Under the pieces are notes generated by a model. The model searched no databases. It was given only the letters and a program-made list of their open reading frames with translations, and was not told the DNA's origin. Source: Companilactobacillus bobalius (GTDB lineage: Bacteria > Bacillota > Bacilli > Lactobacillales > Lactobacillaceae). Taken from it: a DNA stretch of 64,000 bases. This document shows positions 44,706-53,150 of this stretch, piece after piece; the stretch's first letter is position 1; each line of letters opens with the position of its first letter. The stretch is taken from NCBI RefSeq assembly GCF_009764355.1, contig NZ_LNUA01000011.1, positions 124,001-188,000 of the forward strand, written 5' to 3'. Position numbers and translations under genes: made by a program.

Positions 44706-45113
44706 ATGGCAGAATATTTCTTAAATTATGATAAATCTCAAGCTATTCAAAATGAAATGGCTAAAATTCCTGATAAGGCTGAGAATGCTGTTAACAAAGT
44801 TGTGCATAACTTTGGGGCAAAGGAAGCTATTCAAGACATCATAAAATTTATGCCAGTATCAAATCGGGATAAGAAACATGCTAAGACATCTAATTCACTG
44901 AAATTGGACATGCTGAATTTGGGATTTAGAATTTATGCTCGTGGCGGTGCAGCAAAGAATAAGGGTAGTTTCGGCTACCTGGTATTTCCTAATGATGGTA
45001 TTGGACCGCATAATTTCATTGACCAAAGGTTCTTTGAACAAGGTGGGGATGCTGCATCAAATAAAATATTTAACAAAGTAATGGAAGCATTGGAAGATGC
45101 TTTACAACTCTAA
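44706..45113 (+). CDS. HK97 gp10-like tail-completion protein
   Basis: 135 residues from ATG 44706 (GGTGAG upstream). HK97_gp10 pattern (KAENAVNKVVHNFGAKEAIQ; GPHNFIDQRFFEQGGDAA). Confidence 0.75.
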   Translation: MAEYFLNYDKSQAIQNEMAKIPDKAENAVNKVVHNFGAKEAIQDIIKFMPVSNRDKKHAKTSNSLKLDMLNLGFRIYARGGAAKNKGSFGYLVFPNDGIGPHNFIDQRFFEQGGDAASNKIFNKVMEALEDALQL

Positions 45114-45124
45114 GGAGAAAATAA

Positions 45125-45730
45125 ATGGCTGAAGAATATACAACTTTTGATGAATACAAAGTAACTGATGCTGCTATTAAGTGGCTTGAGGATAATAAGT
45201 ACATTACACCTGCGGTTAAGCTGGGATGTACAGGAAAACTTGAAATTGAAACAACTTTAAAAACGGTTGTTAAAAAATGTGAAGGTGACACGGTTAGATC
45301 CGTTGATATTCCTACACAACTAAAATGTAAATTTACTGGACATATGCCAGTCGAAAATTTGCGTAAAGTTTGGGGATTGAAGACAGACGGGTTAAAAAAG
45401 GGCGTATATGCCTATGGAACAGATTCACGTCAAGGTCGTGGAATTATGTCCTTTAAGGTTCTTGACTTGGACGAAGTGATGGCAATGCTACGTGCGTTTC
45501 CTAATATGCAATTTTCAGGTGGTATGACTTGGGAATTAGAAAACGGCGGTGAAGAAATTGCCGAAATAGAGCAAGAATTTATTGCTATGAAAGACGATAA
45601 TAACAAATTTTTCTACGAAGCACTTCAAAGTGAAGTTGATACAGACGTAGCAGATAAATGGTTGACAGACTTTACACCAGACTTAGTAAAGGCCGTAGCA
45701 CCAGCATCTTCTACAACAACATCAAAATAA
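45125..45730 (+). CDS. Major tail protein
   Basis: 201 residues, beta-rich tube protein (TAIKWLEDNKYITPAVKLGC is not the diagnostic part; the region SFKVLDLDEVMAMLRAFPNM and position after gp10 are). AAGGAGA before ATG. Thr/Ser-rich C-terminus. Confidence 0.8.
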   Translation: MAEEYTTFDEYKVTDAAIKWLEDNKYITPAVKLGCTGKLEIETTLKTVVKKCEGDTVRSVDIPTQLKCKFTGHMPVENLRKVWGLKTDGLKKGVYAYGTDSRQGRGIMSFKVLDLDEVMAMLRAFPNMQFSGGMTWELENGGEEIAEIEQEFIAMKDDNNKFFYEALQSEVDTDVADKWLTDFTPDLVKAVAPASSTTTSK

Positions 45731-45745
45731 TAAAGAGGTTTTAAG

Positions 45746-46132
45746 ATGATTGATGAAATTACACTAAATAATGGCGAAAAAGTAAGAATTAAGCCAAAAA
45801 TTTCAATTAAAGCATTAAGAGTTTTTCAGGATAAAGGGCTCTTGCCAGAATCCCTATTACAAGCCTTTGTTGGTGCAGATAAGGAACCTAAAAAAATGGA
45901 GCCTTATCTTATTAATTCAACTTGGATTGCTTATTTGAATGCCAATCCTGATACGAAGATGAGCCAAGATGATTTTGAAGATAAATTGGATTTGGACTTT
46001 GAACAATCAGGTAAGATTCTAACCGAGATGATTAGCGGTTCGGCCAAAGCAGATGCTAGATTTGCTAATGGATTTAAACGTTCAACAAAAAAAGGAAACG
46101 GCAAGGACAGGAAAAGAAAGCACCGAAAATAA
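45746..46132 (+). CDS. Tail assembly chaperone (gpG-like)
   Basis: 128 residues between the major tail and tape-measure genes. Pattern of gpG-like chaperones (EITLNNGEKVRIKPKISIKA; Lys/Arg-rich end). A slippery A-AAA-AAA at 46087-46093 allows a -1 shift into the extension below. Confidence 0.85.
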   Translation: MIDEITLNNGEKVRIKPKISIKALRVFQDKGLLPESLLQAFVGADKEPKKMEPYLINSTWIAYLNANPDTKMSQDDFEDKLDLDFEQSGKILTEMISGSAKADARFANGFKRSTKKGNGKDRKRKHRK

Positions 46133-46275
46133 TTATTGACGACGTAGAAGATTTATTTAGCTTCTACGTTTTTTTTATAGGAATTGAGCCTGAAATTGCC
46201 GAAAATTGGCCAATTAGCAGTTTGAACAAATTGGCAATTAATAAAGTTGAAGTAGAAAATTATTTAAATTCATAA
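46087..46275 (+). CDS. gpT-like extension by -1 frameshift
   Basis: From the slippery heptamer the -1 frame stays open to 46275 and reads KAPKIIIDDVEDLFSFYVFF, IGIEPEIAENWPISSLNKLA and a short end. It has no start codon of its own. The gpG-gpGT arrangement is conserved in long-tailed phages. Confidence 0.8.
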   Translation, partial: KKRKRQGQEKKAPKIIIDDVEDLFSFYVFFIGIEPEIAENWPISSLNKLAINKVEVENYLNS

Positions 46276-46295
46276 ATTAGAAGGGAGGTTATTTA

Positions 46296-49200
46296 AGGGC
46301 AAACGGAAAAGAGATTCAACTTGAATATAAGGTAATTAATCAGCAATTCAAATCTGCTATTAAAGAAAATAGTAACGCAATGACTTCCTTAAATAAGCAG
46401 TTTGCATTGCAAAAAGAGCAAATGCGAAACACTTCTAGTGAGTCGGAAAAGCTCGATGCTAGCCTAACTAAGCTAAATAGCCAATATGAGCTAGCTAAGA
46501 GTAAGACTCAGATCACATCTGAAGCTCTAGAAAATGTTAAGAGAGTTACGGGTGAGAATTCTGAAGAAACCCGTCTTTGGACAAACAAATTATTAACCGC
46601 CGAGAAACAAGAAGAATCTTTAAAAAATAGAATTACCGCAACCAATGAGAAATTAAATGAGGCTAAGAAAGCTGAAAGTGAAGCGGCTCAAGCATCTCAA
46701 AAAAGGCAGGCCACTTTAAAATCACTTGCATCGGAACAAAAATCTCTTGAGACATCTTCTAGTAATCTTTCAAAGGAATATCAACTGGAAGTAGCACAAC
46801 TTGGGAATAATGCTAAGGCCAGTGATAAGGCTAGATTAGCAAAGCAATACTATGCAAAACAGGAACAAGCTACGGCTGAACAGGTTAAGAATTTAGAGAA
46901 ACAACTTGAATTGGCCAAAAAAGAATATGGTGAAAATTCTCAGCAAGTACAAGATTTAAATGGCAAGTTATTAGAGGCTAAGAAGGCTAACCAAGACTTT
47001 GCTAATTCTTATGCCGACTCTACTAATAAGATGAAGAATTTTGGATCAGCAATGACTAACGCCGGAGATAAATTGAAATCTGTCGGTAAGGGTATGACAG
47101 TTGGTGTAACTGCACCTATTGTTGCTGGTGTTGCCGCTTCGGTTAAAGCTGCTAGTGATTTTGATAGTGCATTTACAGGCGTTAAGAAAACTGTTGATGA
47201 GGTAAAAGATTCTAACGGCAAAGTCAAAATATCTTATAAAGATTTAGAGACTGGCATTAGAAACATGGCCAAAACGATTCCAGCCACTACAACAGAAATT
47301 TCTCATGTTGCTGAAGCGGCTGGACAATTAGGAATTAAAACACCTAATGTTTTAGGCTTTACCAGAACAATGATTGACATGGGACAAGCAACCAATATGT
47401 CATCAGAAGATGCTGCTACTGCACTAGCTAAATTGGCCAACATCACTGGTATGCCACAAAAGAATTTTGATCGTTTAGGTTCGGCAATCGTTAACTTAGG
47501 TAATAACATGGCTACGACCGAATCCGATATCGTTGATATGTCATTGAGACTTGCCGGTACTGGTCATCAGGTTGGATTAACTGAATCGCAAATCACTGGT
47601 TTGGCAGCTGCTATGTCATCTGTTGGTATTCAAGCTGAAGCCGGTGGTGGCGCAATGTCTCGTGTCATGCAAAAAATTAATACTTCCGTGGCTAGTGGCG
47701 ATAAGACCTTAGGACAATTCGCCAAAGTCTCAGGAATGTCATCATCACAATTCAAGCAACATTGGAAGAGTGATGCTTCCGGAGCAATTGTTTCATTTGT
47801 TAAAGGACTTGGTAAAGCCAAAGCTAGTGGTAAAGATGTCACCTCAATGCTAAAAGATATGGGAATTAATTCGACACAAGAAATCGATACTATGTTACGT
47901 CTTTCTGGTGCCGGAGATACTTTATCTAAAGCTTTGAAGATTTCAGGTGATGGTTGGAAACAGAATACCGCTTTGACACAGGAAGCTGAGAAACGCTATT
48001 CAACTTTCAGTTCCAAACTGAAGATTGTTAAGAACAAGGTTTCTGATTTAGGTATCGAATTCGGTGGTCCTTTGATGGATGCACTAAGTAATGTGTTGGA
48101 TGGTTTAGAACCGGTATTCAAAGTGTTAGAAAATATTGCCAAGGCATTCAACAATGCAAGCCCAGAAACACAGCAATTTATTATGGCAATAGCCGGTGTT
48201 GCTGCTGCAATAGGGCCATTATTAGTAACTATTGGTTCGGTAATTAGTGCCATAGGTGCAATAGCCAACGCATTAAAAGGCATAAAATTGGCAACGGCCT
48301 TAATGACCGGTGGTATAGGCGCAATTATAGCAATCATAGCTGTTTTGGTGCTGTATATAGTTACTCATTGGGATCAAATAAAAGCTAAAACTGAAGAAGT
48401 TTGGAATGCAATTTCTACAACAATTTCAAACGTCTGGAATTCGATAGCTACAGCGACATCTAATATTTGGAACTCAATCACTTCATATCTATCAAATCTG
48501 TGGTCAGGTACCGTTTCAACAGCAAGTAGTATATGGAACGGATTGGGTAGCTTCTTTAGTGGACTTTGGACATCAATAAGTACAGCAGCAAGTAGTATAT
48601 GGAACTCAATTACCTCGTACCTATCAAATCTATGGACAAGTACCGTCTCGATGGCTTCAAGCATATGGAATGGATTAGGAAACTTCTTTAGTAATTTATG
48701 GACATCGATAAGTACAACAGCAAGCAGTATTTGGAATTCAATTACCACTTATTTATCAGGATTATGGACAAATATTGTATCAATCGCATCGAGTATATGG
48801 ACTGGATTAGTCAGCGTAATCACTGTTATTTTTATGACAATTCAGTCTGTCATTCAAGGTGTATGGCTATTTATAACTTCTTGGTTACAGTGGGCTTGGC
48901 AAGCAATCGTTGCTTTAACAGCACCAATATGGCAACCATTAGTAGAATTCTTTAGTCAAATGTGGCAAATTATTTCTACCACAGCCCAAAGTGTATGGAC
49001 ATTCATAACTAATACCTTGAGTATTATTTGGACGACTATAGTTACTACGGCACAAACGATTTTCAACGCATTAAGTAGTTTCTTTACCACGATTTGGAAT
49101 GCTATTTCTACTGTATTTATAACGGTAACTTCTGCAATAGAAAGTAGAGTTGTGACTATCTGGCAAGCAATTGTTAGTGTTACAACGAGCGTTTTTAACA

Positions 49201-50168
49201 GCATAAAAAATATTATTACAAGCATTTGGCAAGCCATTGTTTCGGTAACGACTTCGGTACTTAATTCTATTAGTTCAGCAGTCTCAGCCGGATGGAATGC
49301 AGTCAAATCAGTAACAGTTTTGGTGATGAATGCGATTAAATCGGCGGTTTCAGCTGGATGGAATGCAGTCAAATCCGTGACAACTTCGGTGATGAATGCT
49401 ATCAAATCAGCAGTTTCAGCAGCTTGGAATGGAATCAAATCCGTAACAACTTCGGTGATGAATGGAATCAAATCGGCGGTTTCAGCTGGATGGAATGCCG
49501 TTAAATCTGTAACATTGTCTGTTTTAAACGGAGTTAAATCGACAGTATCCAGCATTTGGAATGGAATCAAATCAACAATTTCAAGTGTCGTTAATGCAAT
49601 TAAATCATTAGTAAGTAACGCTTGGAACAATATCAAATCAGTAACATCAAGCGTTTGGAATGGAATCAAGTCAGCAATGGTTGGTCCAGTTCAAGCCGCT
49701 AAATCGACTATTTCTGGAATTGTTAACGCAATAAAAGGATTTTTCTCGGGAATGCACCTTAGAATTCCTAAGATTAGCTTGCCACCATTGCCACACTTTC
49801 ATTTATCCGGAAAGTTTAGCTTGAAACCACCATCAGTACCACACTTGTCTGTAAGGTGGAATGCTATTGGTGGAATCATGAAAGCACCAACGATTTTTGG
49901 AATGAACGGTGGAAACCTTCAGGGTGGTGGTGAAGCCGGACCCGAAGCAATTCTTCCATTAAATTATAAAAATCTATCTGCAATTGGTAATCAGATTGTA
50001 CAAGCTACAAATGAAAGAATTAACAGACCCGTCACACAGAATGTTCAAATGACTTTCTACAATACAGTTAGAGATAACGAAGATGTTGATAGAATATTTG
50101 AACGTGCTGATTCGTGGATGGGAAATCAAAGTAATAAATCCAGTTTTGGAGTTAGGGGGAATGCATAG
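46296..50168 (+). CDS. Tape measure protein, start codon altered
   Basis: About 1290 residues. A coiled-coil N-terminus, a PhageMin_Tail domain (SFKSVTKDT-like region near SDFDSAFTGVKKTVDEVKD), a hydrophobic stretch and a long Trp-rich repeat array (about 670-1120; WNAVKSVTTSVMNAIKSAVS units). It sets tail length and goes into the cell at injection. AAGGGAGG is seven bases before codon 46296, which is AGG instead of ATG, followed by the normal-looking ANGKEIQLEYKVINQQF. The next in-frame ATG is 46380, without a ribosome site. Confidence 0.9.
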   Translation, partial: RANGKEIQLEYKVINQQFKSAIKENSNAMTSLNKQFALQKEQMRNTSSESEKLDASLTKLNSQYELAKSKTQITSEALENVKRVTGENSEETRLWTNKLLTAEKQEESLKNRITATNEKLNEAKKAESEAAQASQKRQATLKSLASEQKSLETSSSNLSKEYQLEVAQLGNNAKASDKARLAKQYYAKQEQATAEQVKNLEKQLELAKKEYGENSQQVQDLNGKLLEAKKANQDFANSYADSTNKMKNFGSAMTNAGDKLKSVGKGMTVGVTAPIVAGVAASVKAASDFDSAFTGVKKTVDEVKDSNGKVKISYKDLETGIRNMAKTIPATTTEISHVAEAAGQLGIKTPNVLGFTRTMIDMGQATNMSSEDAATALAKLANITGMPQKNFDRLGSAIVNLGNNMATTESDIVDMSLRLAGTGHQVGLTESQITGLAAAMSSVGIQAEAGGGAMSRVMQKINTSVASGDKTLGQFAKVSGMSSSQFKQHWKSDASGAIVSFVKGLGKAKASGKDVTSMLKDMGINSTQEIDTMLRLSGAGDTLSKALKISGDGWKQNTALTQEAEKRYSTFSSKLKIVKNKVSDLGIEFGGPLMDALSNVLDGLEPVFKVLENIAKAFNNASPETQQFIMAIAGVAAAIGPLLVTIGSVISAIGAIANALKGIKLATALMTGGIGAIIAIIAVLVLYIVTHWDQIKAKTEEVWNAISTTISNVWNSIATATSNIWNSITSYLSNLWSGTVSTASSIWNGLGSFFSGLWTSISTAASSIWNSITSYLSNLWTSTVSMASSIWNGLGNFFSNLWTSISTTASSIWNSITTYLSGLWTNIVSIASSIWTGLVSVITVIFMTIQSVIQGVWLFITSWLQWAWQAIVALTAPIWQPLVEFFSQMWQIISTTAQSVWTFITNTLSIIWTTIVTTAQTIFNALSSFFTTIWNAISTVFITVTSAIESRVVTIWQAIVSVTTSVFNSIKNIITSIWQAIVSVTTSVLNSISSAVSAGWNAVKSVTVLVMNAIKSAVSAGWNAVKSVTTSVMNAIKSAVSAAWNGIKSVTTSVMNGIKSAVSAGWNAVKSVTLSVLNGVKSTVSSIWNGIKSTISSVVNAIKSLVSNAWNNIKSVTSSVWNGIKSAMVGPVQAAKSTISGIVNAIKGFFSGMHLRIPKISLPPLPHFHLSGKFSLKPPSVPHLSVRWNAIGGIMKAPTIFGMNGGNLQGGGEAGPEAILPLNYKNLSAIGNQIVQATNERINRPVTQNVQMTFYNTVRDNEDVDRIFERADSWMGNQSNKSSFGVRGNA

Positions 50169-50857
50169 TGAGTTTGCATATTGTTGTCGACGGAGTTTTT
50201 GATTCAGATATGTTACTAGCGGTTGCAGATCGTCCCAAAATTTCAAATCCAGATTTTGAGTATGAATCAGAATATGTCGAAGGACGAAACGGAAGTTTGA
50301 ATCGTCTCAAGTACATTAAGGATGTGACGCAAAAGGTTCAATTTAATATTTTGGAGAATTTTAATGTCAAAAAAAAGCTACGACACATAAAGTCGTGGCT
50401 TTTCAATTGTCAGAAGATTTATTTTAGTGATGACATAGTTTATAGAAAAGTTAAACGGGTTCAAATAGGCGACATTGATAATGAAATCGCTGAGTACGGT
50501 TCATTTGAAGTTTCATTTATTTGTGATCCTTTTGAATATCTACGTGATGAACGTGAAATTACGGTAGAGAAATCTGGAACCATTTATAACCACGGAACTG
50601 TATTTTCATTGCCAAAAATGGAAATATTGGAGAGCGGTCAGGGGACGATTACGATTAATGGTTCACCTGTAAAGCTGAACTTGGCCGTAGAACACGCCTA
50701 TATGGACTCCGAAATTCAAGAAATTTACAAAGATGACAAGAATTTAGGCTTATCGATGATAGGCGATTTTCCTAAGTTAAACCCTGGTAAAAACACGATT
50801 GAAATTAGTGGTGGATTGAACTCGATAAAAATTAAAGTAAGGGAGAGATATTTATGA
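50168..50857 (+). CDS. Distal tail protein (Dit)
   Basis: 229 residues from GTG 50168, touching the tape-measure stop codon. Sipho_tail/Dit pattern (YESEYVEGRNGSLNRLKYIK; SFEVSFICDPFEYLRDEREI). Forms the hub joining tail tube and baseplate. Confidence 0.88.
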   Translation: MSLHIVVDGVFDSDMLLAVADRPKISNPDFEYESEYVEGRNGSLNRLKYIKDVTQKVQFNILENFNVKKKLRHIKSWLFNCQKIYFSDDIVYRKVKRVQIGDIDNEIAEYGSFEVSFICDPFEYLRDEREITVEKSGTIYNHGTVFSLPKMEILESGQGTITINGSPVKLNLAVEHAYMDSEIQEIYKDDKNLGLSMIGDFPKLNPGKNTIEISGGLNSIKIKVRERYL

Positions 50858-52617
50858 TTAGACTCTTTCCTGAAAATGCTACTGAAGAACAATTCAAAAC
50901 TAATGGGATTGCTGTTCTTGATAATGGAGTTAAATCTAATTCCGTCGAGTGGACAAAAAATGGAATGTACAGTTTTGACTTTGATTATTTTAGTAGTGCC
51001 AAGTTTAGCAGCTTAATCAAGGGTGACATGATAGTTATTGCACCGACACCTCTTGGAGACCAACCATTTAGAATTCATAAAGTAACTGAGCAAATTGGAT
51101 TCACAAAAGTAGAGTGCTATCACATTTTCTATGACCTAGCTTCAAATTTAATTGAGGACTCTAATTTTGTTAAATCCACTGGTAAAGCATTGATGGCAAG
51201 ATTCAATGCAGCATTTCAGTATTCGACTAAATTTAGATTTAGTTCTGATATTGAAGATGTTACTAATTGCCGAATGGTCAGAATGAATCCAGTTCAGGCG
51301 CTTCTAGATACATCAAAAAGTAATACTTTTATCAACCGTTGGGGTGGAACTATTTATCGTGACGGTTATGATGTGAAAATGCTGAAAGCAGTTGGTGAAG
51401 ATAGAGGTTTCCGAATAAATCATGGCAAGAATTTAACAGGATACGATCATCAAATCGATTGGGAACCTATGGCAACAAGAATAATGCCCATTGGGTTTGA
51501 TGGTTTAATGCTTCCTGAAAAGTACGTCGATAGTCCCTTGATTGATAAGTATGAAAATGTACGAATCAAGACGGTAGATTATCAGGATGTTAAAGCTCAA
51601 GATGCAAATTCCACTTTGAACCAAGATGGTGCGGTTCCGAAAGAGCAAGCCTATGAGCAGTTAAGAAATCTTGCTAAAAAAGAGTTTGAAAAGAATGATG
51701 CTGATAAGCCAACAATTAATATCAAAATTCAGTTTAAAAATCTAGGCGATACAAGAGAGTATATTCAGTTCAAAAAGTTGGTAGACGTTCGCCCATTTGA
51801 TGTCGTTCATGTTCAATTAAATGATTTTGACATTAAAGATAGCATCGTCAGCTATAAATTTGATGCTTTAACTCAGGAATATACCGAAATCGAATTGGGA
51901 ACCATTACTAGAACCGGACTATCCGACAAAGCTAATAATACTGAAGCAAGTATTAACGACGTTAAAGATGGTATGGACAATATTCAAGGTGATTTGGATA
52001 ATACCAAAAACGATTTAGAAAACAGTAAAAGTGAATTGAAAGATATCCGTTCTGATCTGCATGATTATGATGCTCACATAGATGATTTGACATCACAAAT
52101 TGATGATAATCGGGATAATATTTTTAACTATATTAACCGTCCTGGTAACGGGGTAATCAAATTTAGCCCTGATCGTGATAATGCGACAGACATGACAATT
52201 GAAAGTAGCGCTGGGAGTAGATTTAGATTAAACAGCTACGGCATTTCATATGATGGTTCAGGTAAAACAGCCATGGATAGTCGTGGATATATCTATGCAG
52301 ATAATTTCATAGGTCACAGTATGAGCAGTGTCTATATGGAAGGTGGAGAGCTTCATGGCGCCCGAATTACAGGCGATACTTCAATTGATTTAGCTGGAGA
52401 TAATGGAAATGTCGTTTCTCTTTCTGGCTACGGAATGACATCACCAAGAGCAACTATTTGGCAACTTGATGGAGTTCAAAAAATGAACATTGTAAATGGC
52501 GGATATTTAATGGTTGGTGGAGCTAATCTTTGGGGTGATGGTACCGGAAGATTATTTGTTGGACCAACAGGCAACGTGTCAGCATCACTAAGGATACTAA
52601 ATCAATCAGATCTTTAA
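50854..52617 (+). CDS. Tail-associated protein (Tal, prophage endopeptidase tail family)
   Basis: 587 residues, ATGA overlap with Dit. The N-terminal gp27-like structural part is followed by a coiled coil (DDVKDGMDNIQGDLDNTKND-like, about 365-420) and a C-terminal beta region with Gly-rich turns. No clear peptidoglycan hydrolase motif. Confidence 0.85.
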   Translation: MIRLFPENATEEQFKTNGIAVLDNGVKSNSVEWTKNGMYSFDFDYFSSAKFSSLIKGDMIVIAPTPLGDQPFRIHKVTEQIGFTKVECYHIFYDLASNLIEDSNFVKSTGKALMARFNAAFQYSTKFRFSSDIEDVTNCRMVRMNPVQALLDTSKSNTFINRWGGTIYRDGYDVKMLKAVGEDRGFRINHGKNLTGYDHQIDWEPMATRIMPIGFDGLMLPEKYVDSPLIDKYENVRIKTVDYQDVKAQDANSTLNQDGAVPKEQAYEQLRNLAKKEFEKNDADKPTINIKIQFKNLGDTREYIQFKKLVDVRPFDVVHVQLNDFDIKDSIVSYKFDALTQEYTEIELGTITRTGLSDKANNTEASINDVKDGMDNIQGDLDNTKNDLENSKSELKDIRSDLHDYDAHIDDLTSQIDDNRDNIFNYINRPGNGVIKFSPDRDNATDMTIESSAGSRFRLNSYGISYDGSGKTAMDSRGYIYADNFIGHSMSSVYMEGGELHGARITGDTSIDLAGDNGNVVSLSGYGMTSPRATIWQLDGVQKMNIVNGGYLMVGGANLWGDGTGRLFVGPTGNVSASLRILNQSDL

Positions 52618-52627
52618 GGAGATTAAC

Positions 52628-52786
52628 ATGGAAAAAAAGGAAAAGACGTTTGGCCAAAAAATGATTGAAAATTTGACTTATAAAATTGCAAATCTCGAAA
52701 GAGATAATTCTGCACTTTTCGTGGAAAATCAAGATTTGAGAATTGAAAATGCAAAGTTGAAATCGAGTAAGGGGGTAAAGAAATAA
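52628..52786 (+). CDS. 52-residue coiled-coil phage protein
   Basis: ATG 52628 follows AAGGAG. Product with heptads (IENLTYKIANLERDNSALFV) and Lys-rich ends. The next gene starts at the base after its stop codon. Confidence 0.7.
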   Translation: MEKKEKTFGQKMIENLTYKIANLERDNSALFVENQDLRIENAKLKSSKGVKK

Positions 52787-53146
52787 ATGTATATCTACAT
52801 AAAGACTGATAAACGTGGAGTTGTCACTGATTTTGAACACAATTCAGATGCCACAGAAGATGATTGGCCAATGAATTTTTATGACTTCTCTACTACTAAT
52901 CCCGATTTGGAAAAAGAGGGTTACATTAAGACGTATTTGGGTGACGGAGAGTACAAAATGTTTGAGGATTATCACGATCTTTATACATACTCTGAACATT
53001 CTCTACACCAGCCTTTTAATATCCCACAACCAAGTACAGCAATTTTGCAAACTCAACTTGGTGCTGTAGCAGCAGAAGGACAAAAAAATGGCAGTGATCT
53101 CAATGAAGTGAAGTCACTGCTGAAAGAAATTTTAGAAAAGGAGTGA
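52787..53146 (+). CDS. Baseplate-region phage protein
   Basis: 119 residues (MYIYIKTDKRGVVTDFEHNS). The C-terminal helix (LNEVKSLLKEILEKE) looks like an oligomerisation segment. Similar short proteins precede BppU-type genes in lactic phages. Confidence 0.65.
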   Translation: MYIYIKTDKRGVVTDFEHNSDATEDDWPMNFYDFSTTNPDLEKEGYIKTYLGDGEYKMFEDYHDLYTYSEHSLHQPFNIPQPSTAILQTQLGAVAAEGQKNGSDLNEVKSLLKEILEKE

Positions 53147-53150
53147 TTTA

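Noticed and set aside
48374..49669. Long minus-strand ORFs (124 and 237 residues) and repeats within the tape-measure gene; possible CRISPR
   Set aside because: They are shadows of the in-frame Trp-rich protein repeats; units are coding and unequal, without spacer structure.
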